Shown here: positions 52,206 to 63,828 of the stretch, piece after piece
How the letters are laid out: each line of letters opens with the position of its first letter
Position numbering within the stretch: position 1 is the stretch's first letter
Source of the DNA: Vigna angularis
Taxonomy: Eukaryota; Streptophyta; Magnoliopsida; Fabales; Fabaceae
Direction: 5' to 3'
Length of the DNA: 64,000 nt
NCBI RefSeq assembly: GCF_016808095.1
Contig: NC_068973.1
Coordinates: 33,350,077-33,414,076 of the forward strand
Made by a program: the position numbers and the translations under genes
The notes under the pieces: generated by a model
What the model saw: only the letters and a program-made list of their open reading frames with translations
Databases searched by the model: none
Told to the model about the DNA's origin: nothing

Positions 52206-54411
52206 GTAGTCGGGTTATCTGAGCGCGTAATAGAGTCAAAGAGGGAGACTGAGAAAGACGCGCCGGCACAGTTGGACTCTTTCTTTCACACACCACCCTT
52301 CCTTAGGGTATCTGTCTTACAGATACACTTATTGGTCAAAAAATTAATAAATCAATCTCATAAATTAAAAATCAAATATATTAAAAATCAAATATCCACT
52401 AAACTATGACAATATTATTTTGACACCTAATCAATTCTTACATAAACTTTATATCTACTATTTTACCTTTTACTGTTTTTCTTTCTCTATAAATACAAAA
52501 ATTAGATTTGTAATGATGAAAATAAAAATAGATTATTAATAGGTATAAGTGGAGTTAAAAAAACATTTTCAGGAGGCCTACAACATTCAAATTTCAATAG
52601 ACTTTTATTAATAAAAAAGGCCCAGCATATTTTAAAAAATTGAGATTTGAAAAGAGCTTTTAAAAACCTCCTTAGATTCTAAAAATACTTCTATGATTTA
52701 AATACTTAATTTGAACTTTCAAATATTTTAAAATTCGGACCACTATTATTTGAAACGATTTTATCAAACTATATTTCCGTGTATTTAGAGAAAACAAGAC
52801 AAATTATAGTTACTTTGTTACGACAAAATGCTACCAAATTACGTGAATATAAAAAGGATTATAAAATAATAACATTAGCATACTAAATTACATACTTAAT
52901 TAGAAAATATAATTTTAATTACAGTAAGCAAAAAGTATTATAAAAAATAAGTAGAAAAACCAGAGTCTTTTAAAATTTCAAGAATGTTAAAATATATTTT
53001 GTTATTCTTTGGAAAAAATTGGGTTTTTTTATGATTGAATCCGTCATGACGTTAGCGATTTCTTACTAGTTAGATACACGAATGCATATATTCAATTCAA
53101 AACTCGACTAAATCCAATCAAAACCTAATAAACAAAAATAAAATAATTATATTTAATTTTTGATATTTTATTACTTAAATGTGTATTTATGAATTTTTAA
53201 AATTTTCAAAATTTCAACATCAAACAATACAATATATTTTTTGAATATTTTAAAAATAAATATTTTTAATTAAAAATTTTATAAAAAAAAGTAACCAAAG
53301 AACTAATTTAACAATCTATAAAATTGTTTAAAAGTATAAATGATTTTCTAAATGATATTCCATTATTTTATTATTAAAAATTTAAATTAAATAGAAATTT
53401 GTATTAGTTGAATTTCATTTTATAAAAGTCATATTTTTTTAAAAAAAATTCTAGATTTTTTTCTCTAAATCTTTTTCGGTCTTCTTTTTAAGATTATGAA
53501 TCCATTTTTCATCTCTTTGAATATTTAAACTAACCTTAGAATTTTTGGTGTAAAAGACAATGCAACCAACCAATCAAATTTGTGATTAAAGGAAGTTTCT
53601 CTTTTACTTTATTTCTTGAGTCACTATTTGGTACGTGACTCTAGATATCTCGATATGAAACTATGCTCTTTTGTGATTATGAGAGTATATTCAAATTATT
53701 AATCTAAGTTTTGTTTCTATAGTTAGAGCTATTTGTGAGAGTTAAACTTTGTGGAGCACTAGTTGTGTGTGATTTATGTATAGGTGTCTATTTATTTATG
53801 CATATGTGTTTATGTTTATTATATGTTGTTTTTTCTTTAATATTAAATATGTAATGTTCTAATTAGTAGTGTAATCGTAATAATCATGCTTAAATCCAAA
53901 CCTTTTTTTATTAATTTAATAATCAATTTTTGATGATAAATCATAGTCATTCAAAAAACTTATAAAATTTTAATTTAATACACGCCTTAATTAGACTAAA
54001 TTTAAATATCACCCTTGAAGAAAATTAAGTAATAATAATATTTCAGTTTGAATTTAGATCTACAAATATAATGTCTTCTTAATTTTAATAATATGTTTAT
54101 AAGATTTATTACTTTACTATTTGCATTTTATATCATGGCAATATATACAGAGAAATAAATTAAAAACTAAGTTAAAAGTATAAAAGAATAATTAGAGTAT
54201 TGTTGAATTTTGAAAATAACAGTGTATTTATCCTGTTTAATAAACGTATTAAAAAATATAGCTCAATAAGAATCAATAAACCTCATTATTTTTAAACAGA
54301 ATAAAATATGTCTATCGAAACACATACTTACATATTAACTATAATCATTATAAATATCATCATTTTGATTATATCACGTGTTATTATTATTTAGAGTAAA
54401 GTAACACATTA
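52206..54411. other. AT-rich intergenic DNA
   Basis: More than 2 kb of AT-rich sequence upstream of the carrier gene. No gene, tRNA or clear element ends were recognised. Confidence 0.55.
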
Positions 54412-54559
54412 TTATTAGAATCCCCAATTGAATCCTTAAAAATGCTAATTTGAATCATTTGAGTCCTTACCGTTAAATTTACTTAACGGAGTTAAATTTT
54501 TGCACAGGTGGAAGGTGATGCGTCAATTTTTGAACACGTGGCTCTTTGATTTCTCTGCC

Positions 54560-55410
54560 TCCTCCCTCACGCCCTTCCCTATCCCTCGGCGTCACCTACT
54601 CCGCTCCAGGGACTCCTCCAACCACCACTCCTAGGAGGTGGGGCACATCTCCGGTGGCCTCCAGCAACTGAAGGCGAGATCCCTCAATCTGCCAAAATGC
54701 TACACAAACCAACGAGTGACCTTTTCAAGTCCTATGCGAGTTATTTCATTAATTAGGAAAAGTTGTAATTTTATTTTTGAGGAAGTGAGCATTTCTCCAT
54801 GATGAAGTTCGATAGCCCCTCTATTTTATGTGATAAAGGTATTTTTGTTCAGAAGTTCTGAGCACGTACTCACAGGTTCCTTAAACACAAAATGTCGATT
54901 CTCTTTATCATTCAACAACTCTTCACTGCATCCTAAACACTAAAATATTTAACTGTTAAGCAAAATGAACAAGATAGTGGCAACTAAACATTTCTATATA
55001 ATTGAATAGTGTCCCCACATCCAAGAAAATAAGATGTTCATTTCTTCTGGCCCTGTCAAAATCACCACCATCTCACTAGAGCTCTACACCGCCCTGTCAT
55101 CCCCGTTCCCAACCTCAAAGGCACAGTTTCAAGAACCCCCGGGGATCACACTCTTCGGTCCGCTCCTCCAATTCTTGCAGGATACAGATTCCTGCTTCTT
55201 GATCAACCTCTAGCCTTACAACCTCTACCCTTTGAACCCCGAGATCCCCCTCGACATCGCGCTCTTCCAAGAATACCCTTTCAACTTCTGCAACGACTTC
55301 ACCATCGGCGTCCGCTACCGCAACCTCTTCGACGTCATGGTCGACGTTGTCATCGCCCTCGCTGTCGCCGGCTACGAGACGATCTGGGTCACAGTGTGGT
55401 GTTCAATTAA
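54560..55410 (+). pseudogene. Captured fragment of a GH17 endo-1,3-beta-glucanase gene
   Basis: The clearest part is about 55055-55395. It translates as VKITTISLELYTALSSPFP, then ITLFGPLLQFLQDTDSCFLI, NPEIPLDIALFQEYPFNF and GVRYRNLFDVMVDVVIALAV. This is the GH17 core around the PLL-FL and YPYN/LDYALF regions of plant beta-1,3-glucanases. An in-frame TAG (55211-55213) replaces the conserved Tyr after INL. The reading ends at YETIWVTV, just before the expected ETGWPS catalytic motif, which is missing. Around 54580-54640 LGVTYSAPGTPPTTT resembles the N-terminal exon. The AT-rich stretch between would be the original intron. The piece is non-functional. Confidence 0.72.
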
Positions 55411-55479
55411 ATGGCCTCAGATCAGAGAGTGAGCGGTTGAGAGAGGGTTTTGATATGAGGAATTGGGAAGAAGGAGAAA

Positions 55480-55653
55480 ATGGACGGCGTGGTGAATTTT
55501 CTGTTGGAGGAGAACACGTTCTCACCGCATTCAAGCTTCTTCACGAGCTTCTCGACGACGGCCGAGACGACCAAGCCATTCGCCTCAAACAATACTTCTT
55601 CGATCCCTCTCTCTTCCCTCCCGATCTAATCTCTCGCCTCAGCTCTCTCCGAG
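55480..55653 (+). pseudogene. Captured first exon of a LisH/HEAT-repeat gene
   Basis: It begins ATGGACGGCGTGGTGAATTT (MDGVVNFLLEENTF). After a one-base frameshift near 55515-55525 it reads LTAFKLLHELLDDGRDDQAI, then RLKQYFFDPSLFPPDLISRL and SSLR, ending at a GT donor after CTCCGAG. This matches, from memory, the N-terminal LisH part of the plant HEAT-repeat protein related to animal RELCH (Arabidopsis At5g16210). The parent's 5' UTR and the start of its first intron seem to have been captured too. The frameshift and lack of later exons make it a fragment, not a gene. Confidence 0.68.
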
Positions 55654-55876
55654 GTTGTTTTTCCCTCTTTTCAATTTGCTCTAAATGAATTCTGTAAGGC
55701 ACTTAGGGTTTTGCTGTTTGGAGAAGATGAGCTAACGTGGCAGGAGTGACATGGCAAAAATTTCCACGTCAACGTTTCAGTTTATCAAAAATTTAACTTT
55801 GTTAAATAAATTTAACGGTAAGGACTCAATTGATTCAAATTAGTATTTTTAAGGATTCAATTGGAGATTCTAATAA

Positions 55877-56685
55877 GTCGGAGATCAAACTGGGAAAAAC
55901 CCACATAAATAAGGACAATTAAAGAGTTTAAACCTTATTTTTATTAATACTTATCTGATATAAGTGTTTATTTTATTGATATTATTTGATATTACGTTAA
56001 TTATTTTATAAAGTGGACTTAATGCAAAAAAAAAATTCCATAAATGTATATGGTATTTCTCAAGGAATAGACTCTTACACTCATACACATTCTCTCTCAC
56101 TCAATAATATCCAAATTTTTTTAATAATTTAATTGTTAGAGAATCTTTTATATGTGAATCTATATGTGTTCCAACCATTAAAAATATATATCAGGATTTT
56201 TCAAATTATTCAAAATTTTGTCACTGGTCTAAAGATTCATCTTCAAAATTTAAGACCACTAGTTAAATAAATAAAATATTTTAAAAAAAGGGAGACTTGA
56301 AAAGGAATAAAAAAAATCATCAACTAAAGTTATCTTTTAAATGGTATATTTAGAATTAACGGATCACTTTAAATATGAATTTAAATCAAAATGGTGACTA
56401 TGAACTTAAAAAAAGAGTGAAGTATCCATCCAAGTCATTTAGTTAGTTTTGTTATATTGTTTTTTTTATGCGTACTAATTTGGATTTTATTTTGATAAAT
56501 TATATGCAATTAGATTTTTTATGTTAATATTGTGGCAATAATGTTAGATATATGTTATATGTCAGTCAGTGAGTTCTTATTTTTTTTTTTTACTTTTTTC
56601 AACTTTTTTAATTATTTATTTTAATTTTCTTAAAAATAAAAATTTATTACTTATCAAAGTGATATCATATTCCGTGACAATGGAA
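55877..56685. other. AT-rich intergenic DNA
   Basis: No gene was recognised. 56445-56570 resembles 58513-58635 in the same orientation (separate entry). Confidence 0.5.
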
Positions 56686-58635
56686 AAAGTGTAAGGGTGT
56701 TTCACTCTGCACCTCCAACTTTTTCATAATGTATTTCTAATTTTTTAAAATATCCTTAATTAATGAGGTGGTTATTAAATAATTTTATGTTTATTAAGAA
56801 ATTTTGTGTATCACTAAAACCTTACACCCTATTTTCCCTTTCAGGAAAAATGCATATCTGCATTCCATTTTTCATGTATCAAGACTCCTACCTTGAATTG
56901 CACCTCATTTGAAATCTAATAATCTATTGTTCTCTCTCTTTTCTCTCCATTTCATTTCATTAAGTGTTTTCCTCTCCACTATATATCAGTGAGTGTGGTC
57001 TTCAGAGTTAAGAGAGATTTGAGAAGATTTATTAAGGGAGTTTAAGGTGTTCTAGCAACTTGGAGGTGATGTTTTGAGAAGGAAGGCTTGGCATGAGGCT
57101 AGAGGTGGTGCTTCGAAGGAGACAGGCTTGGCGTGCTTCCAGATAGTTGGTGGTGTTGTTGCTCGTTAACATTGTTGGAAGATTGCTGCTGGAGGTTGAA
57201 AGATTTTCTTTGAAAAATCTATTTCAGGTGCATAAGATATATACATCAAATATGAATCGGACATGGCCATCCGCAAATCCAACATGGAATGTCGAGATCT
57301 CATACAGGATATAAAAATCCGAAAGAAAGAGTTTCAGATCTAGATATTCGATATATTTTCTCTCGGATGTCGACAACCGATAGAAAGAATTGTTTATCGC
57401 ATTTCCAAATGCGATGCATACATAATGTAAAAGTTTCGTTACTTTTGAAAATGTGATGCATATAACTTTTAATATATTATTTAGTATTTCATTTCATTAC
57501 TTAAATGTATTATTTAATGTTTTAATACATATGATTTTTACAATTTCTCAGTTTCTGTTTCATTAGATATAAAAGTTTGTTTTTTTAAATAGTGAATGTT
57601 GTAAAGCCATGCATACATATTGTAAGAGTTTGTTTATTTTAAATCTTTTATTATATTATTTTAAAATTTAAAAGTTTATTTATTTTGAATGTAAAATTTT
57701 ATTACATTAATTTAAAATGTTTAATTATGTTATTTATAAATGTTTAAATAAATAATTTATATAAATAATTTGTATGAATATTTTAAATTTATTAAAAATA
57801 TAAATCTATTTAGAATTCATGTAAAAAATTATAAAAATTATTATGTAGTTTTAAGTATTATTATGTTTTTAGTGTTTTAATTTTTAAGTTTATTAGATTA
57901 TGTTTTTGATTTTATAATTTAATTATAAATGTTTAATTTATTTTATTAATTTTTAATTTTGTTATAAAATAAATTGTATGAATTTTTTTAATTTATTTAA
58001 AGAAAATTGGTATGTAAATTTAATATGAAAAATTTCAATGAGATGTGTGAGAGAGAAATGAGATGGGAGAGAAGAATATACATGCACACTAAAAACATTA
58101 AAAAGAATCTTTATTACTTCATTTTTTTTTAAATATTGAAAGCTTTTTAGTTATGAGTAATTTACAAAATTTTGGAAGTATAGGATGAAGGAGTTGAAGG
58201 TGCAGGTGAAACACCCAAAATGTAATGTGATAGTATCCTGTGTAAGTGTCATTTGAGATATCATTACTTTAATCTCAATTTGACTTTTCCATTTTTATTT
58301 TATTTTAATTCGTTTCCATTTTTTTAAATTAAACTATTAATCAATTTTCAAATTAAATTTAAATTTAATTTTTTTAATATTATAAAAATATTTTTATTAA
58401 AATTGATATTTTTATTAAAGGTTTTTAACTATTTCTGATAATTTACATTAAATTTTATTCAAAATTGTTTTCCAATTTTAAATTTATAAGCACACCCTAC
58501 CCTTACTTTCTTAGAGTTATGTTATACTGTTTTTTTATGTGTATTAATTTGGTTTTTATTTTGATAAATGGGATGTAACCAGGTTTTTTTATGCTAATAT
58601 TGTGGTAATAAGATTATATATGTGTCATATGTAAT
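56445..58635. repeat. Direct repeat pair of about 125 bp
   Basis: 56445-56570 and 58513-58635 share, in order, TTTTTTTATG, TTTTATTTTGATAAAT, TTTTTTATG.TAATATTGTGG and TAATA. They look like diverged copies of an older repeat lying on both sides of the Mutator-like element. Coordinates span both copies; only the two end blocks are the repeat. Confidence 0.5.
56695..58216. mobile_element. Non-autonomous Mutator-like element
   Basis: A 1,522-bp element. The left end begins GGGTGTTTCACTCTGCACCT. The right end, read on the other strand, begins GGGTGTTTCACCTGCACCTT. The TIR is recognisable for about 60 bp. The flanks are AAAGTGTAA (56686-56694) and AAAATGTAA (58217-58225), a 9-bp target duplication with one mismatch, as expected for Mutator-type transposition. 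The interior has a moderately GC-rich stretch at 57000-57250 without a recognisable protein and otherwise AT-rich DNA. There is no transposase. Confidence 0.8.
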
Positions 58636-59666
58636 TTTTTTTCCAATTTTTTTAATTATTTTTTTTATGGTTTTTTTAAATAAAAATTAATCACTTGTGA
58701 CGTCATGCCACTGCACTGCAGTGGTAGTAATATGATAATTGCAGTGTCATGTGTAATATTTCATCAAAACTAAATTTAATTTTTTTTCTAAATGTTATAA
58801 AAATACTTTTATTAAGATTGATATTTTTATTTAATATTTTAAAAATATTAAATTTATTTATATTTGTAATTTACATTAAAATTTATTTAAAATTATTTTC
58901 AAATTTTAAATTTGTTTGTTTTAAATTTCTATAGAACTGTTTAAAATTATTTTAAAATTTTATATTTGAATTTATAGAGTTGTTATTTTTAAACAAACTC
59001 AAAAATTTATATAAAAAATTATTAAATTTTTCACATTTTTTAAAAATATACAATTATTTAAAAGAATTGAAAAAGTTAATAAATTTATTTTATCTATGAA
59101 ATACAATTGATAAACAATTTATCATATTTGTTAAATGACATTGATTTTAAAAATTTTTCTATTTCCATTATTTTCTATTAACAATTTTAAAATAATTTTA
59201 AATAAAATTTAATGTAAAATATAAATTAAATAAACTTAAAAATATTAATAAAAATATTTGTATAACATTTATATAAAAATTAAATTAAATTTTAATTTAG
59301 AAAGAAAAAATTGTATAATTTGAAAAAAAATTAAAATTAAATTGAGACAAAATAAAAATATAAAAACCAAATTTAGACTAAGATAATGACATTTATCTGT
59401 CATTATTACATTAAACTATTACTATCATCATGTGTACAACGTCAATCAATCTGATATGTGACAATTTTTTTTAATTTAAAAAATAAAAGTTAAGAAATTA
59501 AAAAAATCACCAAGTGATACGTCAAACTTTTTAATGTTTATAGGAAATGATCTAATTATATAAAATTTCCCAAAATATTGAAACACACAAAAAGGAAAAA
59601 CGATTTAAGATTTTATACAAAAGTGTGAACGAATAACATGATTTGACCTTTATATAATATTATAAA

Positions 59667-59713
<47 letters not shown>

Positions 59714-61226
59714 TGTATCTTTGATATATATGTATTTTATGTGTGTGTTTATGACTATTGTTTGCTGTAGGTTTTATCTTTGATAATAAATAATCCCAAT
59801 TAGTTTTTGACATTTATAATTTAGAATCATCTCACTTAGGAGAATAAAAAGTACATTTTAACTTCAGTTTTGGAATCCGATGCAGATATTAGCGATGTAA
59901 TAAGTTTAACTTTTTTTTATATCCATTCTACAACAATCGATGTAACATATGGAATTAGAAAAAAAAAATACATATAGTCCAATGCATTAACTGCCTAGCA
60001 ATCTTAACTGGAAAATAATAAAAGCATCTGCAATATCTACTTTAATAAATCACAATGGTGTCTTTGTCAACTACAATATATATGGTCTTTACAATTGGTA
60101 CTTAATACAAAAATTCACATACTAAACGAATTAAACAGAATCGCAATCCAGCATTGAGATCCATATAGCAAAATATTTTCTACATGAATTCATAATTAAC
60201 CACTTAGAGAGGGACATTTTAACATAAGATAATCAAATCAAAGTTTTAAATTTTAAATCATATATTAATCTCACCAACAACTCTACTCCTTATTATATTG
60301 GGAGCTCAAGGTTTATTCAGACATATAAATCTAATCACATGAGACATTTTATTACTCTTTATCTAAAATTTTAAAATAATGAGTTAATAGACTGTATTTT
60401 TACTTTTTTGTTTTTGTATTATATGGTGTATCGGTACATGTTTAGGCCAACTGACTACTGATATAACCACGCTCGGGACAGACAACCATTAAAGATAGTT
60501 AAAAGTTAATTAATGTAGTATAATAGTCATTAATGAATAGTTAACAGTATCTTAACGACCAATAATAATCAATTAATAAGTTTGATTATTATAAACTCTA
60601 TAAATATAGGTTTGATACGATAGAATGTCTTTTACATATCAAACACTAATCAACTTGGAGTGCACCGGAGGAAAAACGTCGAAACAGACTAAAACAAAAC
60701 AAGACTATCTTCCATTGACCCAATATAACCGAAACAATTTTTATTCAATTTAAAACTTAAACTCACATTTTGAATTCTAACACAAACAAACACACGTGCA
60801 ATGATAACGATGGAGCAGCAACGAGAACATCAAAAAGCAGATCTAACAACCCAACGACAAGAGGAGTAGATCAGCAGAGTGGAACACCACCGACACCGAG
60901 CGGAACAAGGTGACTAGCGCAATATAACTGGCGACGAGCAATAGTTTCAGACAAAACGAAAATGCAAAGATGAATATGAAGAGGAAGGAAGTTGCGTTGC
61001 TAGAGAGGATTTTGGACTTCAAAACAGGGAGAGAAGACTTGAAGAAGAAGAAAGAAGTTAGGGTTGCATAGTGTGGAAGAGTCTTTTGGGATTTTTATTA
61101 CACTACTACATCGGTTTTAATATCAACCTAACATGTATTTCTTTTATTACAAAATTATAATTGCGTTTTTTTGTTACATTATTTTTAATTAAATCGATGT
61201 AAAACATTGTTGTAAAAAGGTCATTT
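58226..61226. other. AT-rich intergenic DNA with old repeat debris
   Basis: No gene was recognised. A (TA)n tract lies at 59674-59709. 60460-60760 contains a TATAAATATAGG box and a GGAGTGCACCGGAGG stretch that look like the U3-R part of a decayed Gypsy-type LTR (weak). 61101 starts CACTACTACATCGG, which resembles a CACTA-type terminus (weak). Confidence 0.45.
59674..59709. repeat. (TA)n microsatellite
   Basis: About 18 TA units in AT-rich intergenic DNA. Confidence 0.95.
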
Positions 61227-61231
61227 TGCAC

Positions 61232-63823
61232 CTGTAACATCCCAAAATATAGTAATTACCATATATTAGAATTAATTACAATTAACAGTTAAAACATGCA
61301 GTTTTATACTAAACACAAAGATACAAAAAAAAATATATATTCCAAAACCGAACGCACTTACAAACAGGGATAAAATACCATACGGCAGTATTTCAAAATG
61401 TAAAGACGAACGGTTTTACAAACTTTAACCGAACGTCCAAAATCTAGCAGAAAATAAAGCTACAACTAACGAGCGCTCTAGGGCTCGGCTTTAACCTCTA
61501 CTTCGACCAGATTGGCTTCCTCCAAATTTTCTTCTTCCAGCGTTTCTTCAAGCAGTGCCTCTCCGTCTGCTCACATCCACACGGATGATCATTGCATTGA
61601 CAAGACGGACGTACATAACCAGTAGACAACACAAGGAAATTGCAAGGGTAAGCTTAGGTAATTTAATTCATACAACTCACATACAATTTAACATAAGAAA
61701 TTAACATACAAGACATACAATAATGAATCAGCATAGAATAAGTTATCCAACTCTCAAAAATAACGACCGTCCGGACTGTATGAATCCATGTAACTACAGG
61801 CGTTCGTGCACTCGGGTGATGTGATAACTGTAAACACTCAAGCAGCTGCCACCCGAGGTTAGCCCTATCAGTCCAAAGTACTCAATAGGACTAGAGCCTC
61901 CTGCCATTCCCACGCATGACCTACTCCCCTCTACATGAGGACGAGCACTCACGGAATATCAGGATGAACAGCCATCAGTAATTTTACCATGGTCATACTA
62001 TACAACTTATCACATTCAGATCATAGAGACGTTCCTCCTTGGAACGCTCGTTCAAATTCCATAATCATAGTTTCATCTATTACACTGTTCGCACGTTATA
62101 ATACTTCCTCTTATTCACATTTCTGTTATTTGTTCCACTTCCATAAAATGACGAGCGTCCATCCTTTTCATAATAAGGACGAACGTTATTATAGTACGGA
62201 GAAATCCTCGTTTCTGAACAAAAGAAACAACTGCTGTCCACTGACGGACGTTACGAATACTTAAACTCAGTCAAAGGAATTGACTCTAGAAACTCTGAAT
62301 AATACTTAGAAAAATTTTAAGTACAATGACTCTAGATCGAATCAAATGGATAGATACATCACAAATTATTTAGATAAATGAGTCGAGCGTAATTTAATTC
62401 AGGATACACCACCGCCAGTCAATGACCGAACGTCAACTAATAATTTTGGACGAACGCTATTTACGTTCGTTCGGGAATCAAATATAAGGACGAGCGTTCG
62501 GCATAAAACCGAACGCTAGGTAGATGACCGAGCACTAATTAGAACGAACGCTCGATATAAGACCGAGGGCTCATTTGGACGAACGCTTAGTATAAGACTA
62601 AGCGCTACCTATAACGAACGCCGGATTACAAAACCGAGCGTTACTAATATAAACTTCAATTTATAGCGATCGTTGGGCACCACTAGGATGAGCCGAACGC
62701 TCAAACCTAGCCTTTCACAAGAAGACGCTCGCTCTTAAACAGAATCCTTTCCAAATGAAAGAATTCCTATTCTAAGTCATTTTCAGGGGAAACCGAACGG
62801 TATAAGACCGTTCGATGACGAGCGTGCATTATCAAGCAAAGACTATTATATTTTCCAGATTTTCGTCTACAATAACTTCACATTTTTCATATGATTCATA
62901 TCTTGTAATTTATCTCCACCATAAATCTTATACATTACAGAATTCATATTATCATCTCATACTTCCCAGAAATTATACATTTTCCAATTCATACATTTCA
63001 TCCTCAACATACAGTTCAACCAATATCATTCATATACATTCCAGTACATCATTGCTCGTTCATGCATACTTACACATCATACATTTCATACATCCAGTAC
63101 ACTTCATGCTTTCACACTCATCATACAAGTATCAATTAAATTACTAAAGCTTCCCTTACCTGGTCTAGTAGTGAACTTCCAAATGCAAGGGTTTCGCTCG
63201 TCCTCTCACCGCTTTCTATCCAAAGAGTTACTCAACAACTTTCACTTAATCTATCATACCAAAATCATAAACAGATCAGACCTATAACCCCTGCATGCAA
63301 CCAGAACTTGGTTCGCATGAACTAAATGGACGAACGTTCAGAGACAAGAACTTACCAGCCTAGATCCCAGTTCTGTTCGGACCAGAAAAATGCTCAAGTC
63401 TCAGGGAACGTTGCTACAGTATCTGAAACGTGATCGGAGGAGAGGCGTGAGATTTACAATAGAGAGAAGTTGGGAGTTCTAGAGAGAGAAGGTGGAGAAA
63501 AATGGAGAAATCAGTTTTGAGAAAGAAGGTGAGTGTATGCTGAGAATGGGAAGGAGTGTCTCAGAAAATTAAATTCTCTTTTCCAAGTCAAACGAACGTT
63601 CACTCACACGCGAACACCTGTCTTCCACTACTGATTTAGAAGGTTCTAATTTTGACACATGGCAGACGTGTGGCAGTGTGTGTGCGTTTTGCAGTGCATG
63701 CATAGAGTATGTAAGTGGGTTTTAATTGCCTGAGTAGTGACGTGGACTGCACTGCAGGTAGGTTTTAATGCTTTTAAATCTGATTTGACTTAAGTTGCAG
63801 TGTTAATTATCTAGGGTCTCACA
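61232..63823 (+). mobile_element. Large solo LTR, 2.6 kb
   Basis: It begins TGTAACATCCCAAAATATAG and ends ATCTAGGGTCTCACA, giving TG...CA ends. It is flanked by a perfect 5-bp duplication GCACC (61227-61231 and 63824-63828). There is no gag-pol and no second LTR, so it is best explained as the product of recombination between the two LTRs of a large element. The interior is unusual for this window: many CGAACG, ACGAGCG and related motifs, and a 35-bp hairpin tandem array at about 62489-62652. The last part (63400-63800) is purine-rich, then GC-moderate. A truncated relative sits at 28394-28807 in the opposite orientation. The size suggests a Gypsy (Tat/Ogre or Athila-like) family, but that is only inference. 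Confidence 0.8.
62489..62652. repeat. 35-bp tandem repeats, each a potential hairpin
   Basis: At least four units, each led by [GT][GA]ACGA[AG]CG, then an ATAA-type spacer, then ACCGA[AG]CGCT or a variant. Unit starts are near 62489 (ACGAGCGTTCGG form), 62543, 62578 and 62613, with a partial unit between the first two. Each unit is an imperfect palindrome, for example AGCGTTCGG pairing with CCGAACGCT, and GCTTAGT pairing with ACTAAGC. Confidence 0.7.
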
Positions 63824-63828
63824 GCACC

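Larger units (their letters stand above)
54412..55876. mobile_element. Pack-type TIR element carrying host gene fragments
   Basis: A 1.46-kb element with terminal inverted repeats of 91 bp (54412-54502 and 55786-55876) that differ at only about 6 positions. The ends begin TTATTAGAATC. Between the TIRs the GC content jumps. There are pieces of two unrelated host genes on the plus strand: a GH17 beta-1,3-glucanase and the first exon of a LisH/HEAT-repeat gene. There is no transposase. Long TIRs plus captured genic DNA fit a Pack-MULE, but I could not find a 9-bp target duplication. The right TIR may continue to a GGGAAAAACCC-like end near 55906 that the left side lacks. The superfamily is therefore provisional. 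Confidence 0.75.

Noticed and set aside
62815..63147. 110-codon plus-strand frame in the solo LTR
   Set aside because: Low-complexity Ser/His/Tyr translation of a pyrimidine-rich LTR section; not a protein family.
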